Below are positions 1 through 6,782 of a stretch of DNA of 49,976 bases, in pieces. Made by a program: the position numbers and the translations under genes. Position 1 is the first letter of the stretch. The number at the start of each line of letters is the position of its first letter. Source of the DNA: an uncultured Campylobacter sp. (GTDB lineage: Bacteria > Campylobacterota > Campylobacteria > Campylobacterales > Campylobacteraceae); assembly GCF_963526985.1 (NCBI RefSeq), contig NZ_CAURPW010000014.1, positions 1-49,976 of the forward strand, given 5' to 3'. The notes below the pieces were generated by a model. The model saw nothing but the letters and a program-made list of their open reading frames with translations. It had not been told where the DNA came from and searched no databases.

Positions 1-383
1 GCAAAGAAAAAAAGGCTTTTTATGGGTGTAAATTTACCCCGTTGGGGTTTGAAACAAGCCTTTTCTAAAGAACCAAGACCGCGAGAAATTTTGTGTAAAT
101 TTACCCCGTTGGGGTTTGAAACAGCGTATAATGCAAAGAAAAAAAGGCTTTTTATGGGTGTAAATTTACCCCGTTGGGGTTTGAAACTCTTGCCATAAGC
201 CCAGCCTTTGCTTTTTTGCTTTGGTGTAAATTTACCCCGTTGAGGTTTGAAACAAAAGCAATGGTAAAAGCCTTTGAAATTTGCCGCGTGTAAATTTACC
301 CCGTTGGGGTTTGAAACAATTTGCGTTGAAGTAGTCCATCAATGGCGCAAATAGTGTAAATTTACCCCGTTGGGGTTTGAAAC
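1..383 (+). CRISPR. CRISPR array, six repeats visible, truncated by window start
   Basis: Six copies of a 30-nt repeat (begins GTGTAAATTT, ends GGTTTGAAAC) lie at 26-55, 93-122, 158-187, 224-253, 288-317 and 354-383. Five spacers between them measure 37, 35, 36, 34 and 36 nt; a partial spacer fills 1-25. Five repeats are identical. The fourth has one G-to-A change at 243. The core ACCCC-GTT-GGGGT can fold into a 5-bp hairpin, and the change in repeat four breaks one pair. The end TTTGAAAC resembles the 8-nt 5' handle of type I-B/III crRNAs, so transcription is probably left to right, with the leader outside the window and the trailer end at 383. No cas gene is in the window, so the subtype cannot be fixed. 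Confidence 0.97.
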
Positions 384-534
384 CGAATAAATTTGACAAG
401 ATTTATTTTATCGGCAAGGTGCAAATTAGCAAACTATACTCTTCATCCGCCCAAAACCCAAAATCAAAGCCGCCGTTTAAGACAACTCATGCGGCTTGCG
501 AAGCCAAGAAATAGTAGCTTAAGCGCGCTTAGGG

Positions 535-560
535 TAAAATTCGCCCAAATTTTGCAAAGG
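535..560 (+). promoter_or_regulatory. Likely pyrE promoter -10 and ribosome binding site
   Basis: TAAAAT at 535-540 sits about 28 nt before the pyrE start and AAAGG at 556-560 lies 7 nt before the ATG. The 384-534 stretch between the CRISPR array and this site holds no gene; it contains a small perfect hairpin GGCTT-GCG-AAGCC at 493-505. Confidence 0.45.
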
Positions 561-567
561 AAAAACG

Positions 568-1179
568 ATGGATTTAGAGAAAATTTACAAGGACGCGGGC
601 GCGTATTTGCAGGGGCATTTTTTGCTTAGCAGCGGCAACCACTCGCAGTTTTATTTACAAAGCGCAAAAGTTCTTGAGGATCCGCAGTTAGCAGGCGCTC
701 TAGCAGACGAGTTAGCTGCTGTCATCGAAAAATCGGGCGTAGAGTTTGACAGCGTCTGTTCGCCCGCTCTAGGCGGTATATTGGCGGGTTACGAGTTAGC
801 TCGCGCGGCGAAAAAACGCTTTATTTTTACCGAGCGAGTCGAGCGCGTGATGAGCCTGCGACGCGGTTTTGAGGTGAAAAAGGGCGAGAAATTTATCGTC
901 TGCGAGGACATCATCACCACGGGCGGCTCGGCGATGGAGGCTGCGCGCGTGATCGAGAGCCTAGGCGGCGAGGTCGTGGCGTTTGCCGCGCTTGCTAATC
1001 GCGGCTTTTGCAAGGTCGCAAATTTAGTGGGCAGCGTCGCCAAAGATAGCGCCAAACTGCCCGCCGACAAGCCGTTTTTCGCGCTGGGCAACTTTGAGTT
1101 TGAGATTTACGAGCCTACAAAATGCCCTCTTTGCGCCGACGGAAGCAAGGCGATAAAACCGGGTAGCAGAGGCAACTAA
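568..1179 (+). CDS. pyrE: Orotate phosphoribosyltransferase
   Basis: This 203-residue protein has the length and pattern of bacterial PyrE, which joins orotate to PRPP to form OMP in cytosolic de novo pyrimidine synthesis. The PRPP-binding signature VCEDIITTGGS spans residues 111-121, with the acidic pair and the glycine/threonine loop intact. The N-terminal part (GHFLLSSGNHSQFY, residues 16-29) is the usual substrate-contact region. The ATG at 568 is preceded by AAAGG at good spacing. The gene begins 184 bp after the last CRISPR repeat and stands alone; a long non-coding stretch follows. I am confident of the function. Confidence 0.97.
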   Translation: MDLEKIYKDAGAYLQGHFLLSSGNHSQFYLQSAKVLEDPQLAGALADELAAVIEKSGVEFDSVCSPALGGILAGYELARAAKKRFIFTERVERVMSLRRGFEVKKGEKFIVCEDIITTGGSAMEAARVIESLGGEVVAFAALANRGFCKVANLVGSVAKDSAKLPADKPFFALGNFEFEIYEPTKCPLCADGSKAIKPGSRGN

Positions 1180-1893
1180 ATTTGCCAAATTTCGCGGCTC
1201 TATTTTATTTAGTTGCGCAAATTTAGACGGATTTTGCGGATATCAATGAACGCAAACCGATCGCAAATCAAATTCGACTCGGCCAAGTTACGTTTTGCGA
1301 TATTTTTAAGCGATAAATTTGACGATAAACGAAACCCGCCGTTGCGTTTTTTTGCAAGTCGCGATCGGAGCGAAATTAAATTTGCGTCGCCGTCTTGTTT
1401 TTTTGGTGACGACCGTCAAATTTGGATTTGAGCAAATTTACGTCCGCAAAAACGGCGCATAGCTTCTTGGCACAAGATAAATGCCGAGTTTTGCTTACGG
1501 CTTGATAAACGATGCGGGGCGGACGATAAATCAAGCGCAAGCAGGCCTAGCAAAAACATGCTGGGCGGAAATCACCGATTGTCTTAAACGGCTGCGTAGG
1601 CAAAAAACAAACAAAAGGCGGCGGAACCCATAAAGATTGCACCGCGCCAAGATATGCAAATTTGGCGGCAAAAGCCTAGTTTATGAGCGAAGCAAGGTCG
1701 GCTGATAAGGCGGTGCAAGCGGCGGGCGCGCGGAAACGAGCCATAAATTTACTGAACGGAAACGAGAGCTCGTAAAAGTAGGCCGTAAATCGCCACAACA
1801 AAGTAGTGGCGTATAAATTTGGGCGCAGGCGAGCGAATTTGACGCTCGAAATCCAAAACTAGCGCCCAAAATAAAGCGAAAAAAGGAGTAAAT
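1180..1893. other. 714-bp gap with no convincing gene
   Basis: All frames are short. The longest plus-strand reading frame (1213-1431) lacks a ribosome binding site and resembles no family I know. Several stop-interrupted stretches between about 1440 and 1700 have protein-like composition, so an eroded gene is possible, but I cannot name one. The segment contains AAATTT hexamers like other intergenic DNA in this window. Confidence 0.5.
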
Positions 1894-2316
1894 TTGGCTA
1901 AACAAAAAGCGCGACTAGCCGGCATCGGCGCGCGAGCAAAGGCCTTTATAATCGATCTTTTTTTGATCGGCATGCCGATATATTACCTTACGACTTATGT
2001 TTTTTTGGGCGGCAAGGACGAATTTTCGCGCAACCAAGCCGCGATATTTGCGGCAAATCTCGCAGTCGGCCTTATCTGCTGCACCTTTTTTGCGATCAAG
2101 GCCCAGACTCCGGGCTACCGCTCGCAAAACATCTATCTCATCGATCTGCGCAGCGGCCGCAAGCTTAGTTTTGCGCGCGTTTTGCTCCGCTACGCCTGCT
2201 TTTTGATCGCAGGAGTTAGCATCGTAGGGCTTTGCCTCTGTTTTTTTCGCAAGGACGCGCTAAATTTACACGATCTACTCACGCACTCAGCCGCCGTTTG
2301 CAAAAAAGCAGACTAA
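1894..2316 (+). CDS. RDD family membrane protein
   Basis: A 140-residue integral membrane protein of the RDD family. The conserved arginine (around residue 14) and aspartate (residue 21) fall in the first hydrophobic segment (GARAKAFIIDLFLIG). Further hydrophobic segments lie near residues 50-68 and 98-118. The C-terminal LHDLLTHSAAV matches the usual RDD ending, in which HDL is conserved. The start is TTG at 1894 with AGGAG at 1884-1888 and a 5-nt spacer. The role of most RDD proteins is unknown; some are linked to ion or solute transport. The next gene starts 165 bp downstream and probably has its own promoter. Confidence 0.85.
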   Translation: MAKQKARLAGIGARAKAFIIDLFLIGMPIYYLTTYVFLGGKDEFSRNQAAIFAANLAVGLICCTFFAIKAQTPGYRSQNIYLIDLRSGRKLSFARVLLRYACFLIAGVSIVGLCLCFFRKDALNLHDLLTHSAAVCKKAD

Positions 2317-2481
2317 AATTAGTCCGTTTTTATTAGCCCAAATTTGACGCTAGGTTTACGCCAGGCATTTTTGCGGCGCGGGTTTTGCATGCTCCTAGCT
2401 AAAATTTAATCCGCTCGCCGCCCCGCTAAATTTAAATCTTTAAACCAAATTTCGTTACAATCGCCCCCGATAAGGAAAAAT

Positions 2482-4026
2482 ATGCAAAAAATAATGGGAT
2501 TTACGAGAACGCGGGAAAATGCGGAGAAAAAAGGCGCGCTGATACCTAGCGACTTCACGCACGCAGCCGTCATCGGAGAGACGGGCAGCGGCAAGACGAC
2601 GGCGATGATATATCCGAATTTGCTTGACCGCATGCAAAAAGACTACGCGGTATTTGCCGTGGATTATAAAGGCGGCGAGAGCGCCAAAATCAAGGCTCTA
2701 GCGCGCAGAGCGGGGCGTCTAAAAGACGTCGTGAGCGTAGGAGCGAGGCTGGACGCGCCGATAAATCTCATCGCCTCGATGAAGCCGCGAGACTTTAAAA
2801 ACTGCGTGAAAAAGCCGATGGAGTCGAGGGAAAAATTTTGGGAAGAGTTTGGCTCGAGCATCGCGACGGAGTTTTTTAAGGTGCTAAAAGCGCTTAAAAT
2901 TTTTGCTAAAAAAATCACGCCGCTAAAGGACTGCTACACGGACGCCTTTTACGCCGACGTGCGCACGCTCGCGCGGGATTTTACCTTCGACGTCGCAACG
3001 ATACTGCGCCTCTCGCAAGACCTAGAAAAGATGCTCGAGTTTAAAGACGCGCTGAGCCTCATCTGCGACAATCTCGACTCCTCGACGCTAAATTTTACCC
3101 GCGAGACGATAATGATAAACCGCGCGTTTTTGGCCACCGCGGACGAGTTTTTGGACGCGACGAGCCGCTACAAGGACATCGGAGACGAGCGCACGAGAGA
3201 CGATTTTCGCAACTACTCGATGATGATGTCGCCGTTTCTTGGCCTCATGAACGACGACTCGCTAAACGGTGACGGAGACGGCGCTGCGGGCGACGCGAGT
3301 ATCGCAGGGCTGCTAAATAGCGGCAAGATCGTGATATTTAACGCCGCTAGCTGCGACAAAAGCGCGCTGAGCTTCCTGCTAAACAGCTTTCTGCCAGAGC
3401 TGTTAAAGCGCGTAACGATGAAGCAAAAAAGGCCTATTAGCTTATTTCTCGACGAGTCGGCGAAGCTGCTAAGCGAGAACACCGAGCTAAACGAAGAGAT
3501 CCTGCGCGAGTGCGAGGTGGAGCTGGTGCTGGCGTTTCAAAACGAGTTTTTACTCAAGCGCGCGATCGGCGGCACGGCGTACGAGGCGCTGATGGGCAAC
3601 CTCACCAACCGCTACTTCATGCGCAACAAAGACGTCGTGAGGCTGGGCGGCAGCGAGGTGGACTGCTCTACGCTGGAGAAATTCGAGTGCGTGCTAGAGG
3701 GCGACAAGATTGCGCTAGAGCCTATTTTCATCGACGAGGCGGAGTGCTTGCAAGCGCAACTAGAGTTTGAGCGAGAGAACCGCCTGCACGAGCGACTGCT
3801 AGGCAAAATCTACGAAAACCGCGTGATAGAGTTTGACGAGGAGATCGTGGACGACGGCAAAATCTGGGTGCGCGACGTGGATACGGGCGAGCGCGAATGC
3901 GTGTTTTTCAGCGACGAGGTGCTAAATATCGACCCGCAAGATATCTATAAACGCCCGCCAAATACCGGCGGCTACAACATCTCGCTTGACGACGGCACGG
4001 ACGATGCGCAGATAAGCTTTAGGTAA
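2482..4026 (+). CDS. VirD4/TraG-like P-loop ATPase, unaccompanied
   Basis: A 514-residue protein of the HerA/FtsK/VirD4 ATPase class. Walker A is GETGSGKT at residues 32-39, and Walker B is SLFLDE with the acidic pair at 324-325. Residues 54-66 (AVFAVDYKGGESA) match the strand after Walker A in type IV coupling proteins, where an Asp-x-Lys-Gly pattern is common. There is no N-terminal membrane anchor, so it is probably cytosolic, unlike classical VirD4. The region around residues 272-284 is rich in Asp, Gly and Ala and may be a loop. AAGGA precedes the ATG. No relaxase, VirB gene or other conjugation gene is nearby. It may move or sense DNA, or be a remnant of a mobile element; function unknown. 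Confidence 0.75.
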   Translation: MQKIMGFTRTRENAEKKGALIPSDFTHAAVIGETGSGKTTAMIYPNLLDRMQKDYAVFAVDYKGGESAKIKALARRAGRLKDVVSVGARLDAPINLIASMKPRDFKNCVKKPMESREKFWEEFGSSIATEFFKVLKALKIFAKKITPLKDCYTDAFYADVRTLARDFTFDVATILRLSQDLEKMLEFKDALSLICDNLDSSTLNFTRETIMINRAFLATADEFLDATSRYKDIGDERTRDDFRNYSMMMSPFLGLMNDDSLNGDGDGAAGDASIAGLLNSGKIVIFNAASCDKSALSFLLNSFLPELLKRVTMKQKRPISLFLDESAKLLSENTELNEEILRECEVELVLAFQNEFLLKRAIGGTAYEALMGNLTNRYFMRNKDVVRLGGSEVDCSTLEKFECVLEGDKIALEPIFIDEAECLQAQLEFERENRLHERLLGKIYENRVIEFDEEIVDDGKIWVRDVDTGERECVFFSDEVLNIDPQDIYKRPPNTGGYNISLDDGTDDAQISFR

Positions 4027-4089
4027 ATTTGGCTGCGACTAAGCGGGAGTGCAGGTTAAATTTGACCGAACGAGCAAGCAAATTTGAAT

Positions 4090-4170
4090 GCAAATTTAGG
4101 TCAAATTTGAAGGTAGGCATAAATTTAAACGGCAGCGTAACTTGACGATTTTAACCGCTTGCCGTTTGCA
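4090..4170. repeat. Imperfect ~80-bp direct repeat, copy 1
   Basis: This stretch, about 50 bp upstream of the gene at 4217, aligns with 4891-4971 at roughly 80-85% identity by eye with one single-base gap. The best-conserved core is AACTTGACGATTTT, at about 4139-4152 here and 4940-4953 in copy 2. Confidence 0.75.
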
Positions 4171-4216
4171 TAAAATTAGGCTGGATAAATTTAAAATTTG
4201 ACTTTAGGCGAAGGAT

Positions 4217-4693
4217 ATGAACGAAAGTCCGGGCAAAGAAAACAAAGAGCCGGAGCTACTTTACAGACTAGATAGGCGAAATCCGCTCATGGTGATGATC
4301 GACTTTATCTCGTACAGCTTTTTCCTACTCGTGCCCGCCTTGCCTACTGCGATATATTATAGAGGCTGGATGCAGATGCTGGGTATCTTGGGTTCTTTGT
4401 TTTTGGGTAGGCTTTTGTACAAGCTCATATTTTTTAACTACATTGAAATTTACAGAGACAGGACCATTATAAACAGATATATTTTCGGCGATACGGTTAT
4501 AAAAAGCGAGGATTTAGCGCATTGTCGTACTTATTCCATGTTTCCGTTTTTTCCGGCACAAGTATGGATAGCAAAAAAGAGAAAATATTTTTTATATAGA
4601 GTTTATGCGGTGGAAAGCTTAACATTTGATCAAGCTTGTGATATACAAAGAAAGATATTTTGGATGATACCTCCAGACAAAATTAATAAATAA
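4217..4693 (+). CDS. Small membrane protein of unknown function
   Basis: 158 residues that I do not recognise. A charged N-terminus (1-24) is followed by two membrane-spanning segments at about 25-47 and 51-75. A soluble C-terminal domain follows, rich in beta-type sequence (YIEIYRDRTIINRYIFGDTV). That two-helix-plus-beta layout resembles bacterial PH-domain membrane proteins, but the resemblance is only in shape. The start ATG at 4217 follows GAAGGA. The gene sits between two copies of an ~80-bp repeat and is followed after 9 bp by a ribosome binding site and a 14-codon reading frame, so the locus may be a duplicated gene cassette that lost its second member. Confidence 0.7.
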   Translation: MNESPGKENKEPELLYRLDRRNPLMVMIDFISYSFFLLVPALPTAIYYRGWMQMLGILGSLFLGRLLYKLIFFNYIEIYRDRTIINRYIFGDTVIKSEDLAHCRTYSMFPFFPAQVWIAKKRKYFLYRVYAVESLTFDQACDIQRKIFWMIPPDKINK

Positions 4694-4702
4694 AGGATAA
4701 AG

Positions 4703-4747
4703 ATGCAAACAACTATATGGATAGACGTTCAAAAATATGACCTTTGA
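4703..4747 (+). pseudogene. Short start-of-gene remnant (14 codons)
   Basis: AAAGGATAAAG precedes an ATG at 4703 with good spacing, directly after the 4217 gene, but the frame stops after MQTTIWIDVQKYDL. The strong translation signal with almost no coding sequence suggests the beginning of a gene whose body was deleted, or a leader peptide. Both readings are inference. Confidence 0.35.
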
Positions 4748-5371
4748 TAAAAATATTACATCAGACAAAAAGGCTCTTACTGGTAGTCAAATTTAACAAA
4801 ACCGCCCGTAAATTTAGCCAAATTTTGAAAGCGAGTTTTGCGGCTGGATTTGAGCCAAACTTCGGCGCGTTATCCATCATCAAATTTGACTGTAAATTTG
4901 GGTTAAATTTCAAAGCAGGCGAAATTTAAACAGCAGCGCAACTTGACGATTTTGACCGCTTGACGTTTGCGTCAAACCTGACGCGCTGCGGCGTAAAATT
5001 TAAATCCGCTCCCAAATTTCATAGAAGAAATTGAGAGAAATTTTTATGATATTTTTATCTGAAGTAGAAAAATAGCGGAATTTACTAAAATTTAGAAAAA
5101 CGATCAAACTTGCGTTTTTGCCGCTATTAAGACGCCGTTTTCTTTAAAAAAAGATAGGCGATTAGCCTTGATGCGTTTGTAGTTTTTCAAGTCGCGGCTA
5201 CGAGCTTAGCGGGGTTGAGCTTAGATGCGGCGCTAGGACTACGCATGAAAACTTATATCAAAATCTTTAAAATTAATAAGAAAAATCCGCTTAAGTTTGG
5301 TTAAATCTTATTTTAAAAACTGCGGCTCGGTTTGCTAATCTGCACTTGCAAAATTTAAAAAATCGCTCAGG
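4748..5371. other. Non-coding stretch between the small membrane gene and cmeC
   Basis: No supported gene lies here. The first part is very dense in AAATTT hexamers and contains copy 2 of the ~80-bp repeat. The remainder (about 5040-5370) is mixed-composition DNA with no recognisable reading frame; it ends at the efflux operon terminator. Confidence 0.6.
4891..4971. repeat. Imperfect ~80-bp direct repeat, copy 2
   Basis: Partner of 4090-4170, about 800 bp downstream in the same orientation. Copy 1 leads into a gene, whereas copy 2 leads into non-coding DNA. Confidence 0.75.
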
Positions 5372-5395
5372 AAAAATGGCGGAAAAGCTCCGCCA
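5372..5395 (-). terminator. Rho-independent terminator of the cmeABC operon
   Basis: Read on the minus strand, TGGCGGA (5395-5389), a 5-nt loop and TCCGCCA (5383-5377) form a perfect 7-bp stem followed by TTTTT. It lies about 10 bp past the cmeC stop codon. Confidence 0.85.
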
Positions 5396-5405
5396 AAAAG
5401 TAAAA

Positions 5406-6782
5406 TTATTCGGCTTTAAATCCGCCGCCAAACGCCTTATAGACATCCACGACTGAGTCGATGAGGCTCAAATTCGCCGCGATAACTTGCAGTCTAACCG
5501 AAAGCAGGTTGCGCTGCGCGTCGAGTAGCTCCAGATGCCCGGTGTAGCCCTCCTCGAACTGATCCTTGGCTAGCTGATAGATTTTTTCTTGCGAGAGCAG
5601 GAGCTCTTTGACCTGATTTAGCGTTAGTTTGGCGTTTTTGCGATTATTTAGCGCGTCTCTAACCTCGCCAAGAGCCTTTTTGATCGCAGCTTCATAGGCT
5701 ACGGCCGCGATTTGCTCGTTGGTTTCGGCGATGCGGACATTGTTTTTGGTTCTACCGTAGTCGAAAATTTTCTGCACCAAAGTGCCGCCTATGCTCCACG
5801 TGTTGGCGTTGCCGACAAATATATTTTCAAAATCCACGCTAGAAAATCCAAAAAGCCCTGTTAGCGAGATGGATGGCAGATAGTCGGCTTTTGCGACGCC
5901 GATTAGCGCGTTAGTGGCGTTTAGATCGGCGTAGGCTTTAGCTACGTCGCTCCTGCGCAGTAGTATGTCCGCGCTCACGCCTGCACTCACTTCGGGCTCT
6001 TTAGGTAGCATTTTAGCGCTTTGCACGGCGCCGCTTAGGATCTCGTCGTTTGATTTACCCGTTAGTATCGCTACTGACGTTAGAGCCTGAGATAGCGAGG
6101 TTTGCACTTCTAATAGGCTTACTTTGGCGCTTTCGACGGCGGCTTTGCTTTGCAGATAGGTCGTCTCGTTTATACCGCCTAGATCAAGCTGCGTTTTGCG
6201 AAGCGCCAACGTCTCCTCATAGGTTTTTAGCGTGTCTTTTAACACGGCTTCGCGCATATTTAGAGCCACGAGCGCGAAGTAGCTTTTAGCCACGCTAGAG
6301 CTTATGCTAAGACGCGCGGTGGCATAGTCGAGCTTGGTCGCATTTAGGCTGGCTTTAGCCGACTCGATGCTGTTTCTCACCTTGCCCCACAGGTCTATCT
6401 CGTAGCTAAGGCCTAAATTTACCTCAGAGTTTCGGTAGCGCGTTTGAGGCTGTTTGGTGTAGGTTTCGCCGCTACTTTTTGCTTTTGTGTAGCCGACGTT
6501 TAAATTTATGCTAGGAAAAAGATCGGCCTCAGAGACGCCTAGGCTTGCAGCCGCTTTTTGTAAATTTAAATAAGCCGTGCGAAGGTCGGTATTTTTCTCT
6601 AGCGCGCTAGCTACGAGAGCGTTTAGGTTTTCGTCGCCAAACTCCTTCCACCACTCGTCTTTGATGTCGCTAGTTTCAAATTTATACGTAGATTCAAATT
6701 TCGTATCGACCTCGGGTATCTCGGGTCGAAACGAGCAGCCTGCTAAAAATAGCGCCGCGGCTAAAGTTAAAATTTTATACAT
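5406..6782 (-). CDS. cmeC: Outer-membrane channel lipoprotein of RND efflux pump
   Basis: 458 residues; NodT/OprM-type outer membrane factor that forms the exit duct of the CmeABC pump. The signal peptide ends in the lipobox LAGC, with the lipid-modified cysteine at residue 16. The two-fold TolC-like repeat is visible as two long helical blocks (roughly 130-230 and 340-440) separated by beta segments such as LPSISLTGLFGFSS. Its first codons overlap the end of cmeB by 8 bp, which indicates translational coupling. It is the last gene of the operon and is followed by a clear terminator. Gene order and length match the C. jejuni pump. Confidence 0.95.
   Translation of the reverse strand: MYKILTLAAALFLAGCSFRPEIPEVDTKFESTYKFETSDIKDEWWKEFGDENLNALVASALEKNTDLRTAYLNLQKAAASLGVSEADLFPSINLNVGYTKAKSSGETYTKQPQTRYRNSEVNLGLSYEIDLWGKVRNSIESAKASLNATKLDYATARLSISSSVAKSYFALVALNMREAVLKDTLKTYEETLALRKTQLDLGGINETTYLQSKAAVESAKVSLLEVQTSLSQALTSVAILTGKSNDEILSGAVQSAKMLPKEPEVSAGVSADILLRRSDVAKAYADLNATNALIGVAKADYLPSISLTGLFGFSSVDFENIFVGNANTWSIGGTLVQKIFDYGRTKNNVRIAETNEQIAAVAYEAAIKKALGEVRDALNNRKNAKLTLNQVKELLLSQEKIYQLAKDQFEEGYTGHLELLDAQRNLLSVRLQVIAANLSLIDSVVDVYKAFGGGFKAE

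Noticed and set aside
393..629. Plus-strand 78-codon frame between the CRISPR array and pyrE
   Set aside because: It overlaps the pyrE start in another frame, has no ribosome binding site and shows basic low-complexity sequence; likely chance.
1213..1431. 72-codon frame after pyrE
   Set aside because: The start codon has no Shine-Dalgarno and the product resembles translated AAATTT-rich intergenic DNA.
4744..4929. 61-codon frame
   Set aside because: It is built largely from AAATTT-containing repeats and has no translation signal.
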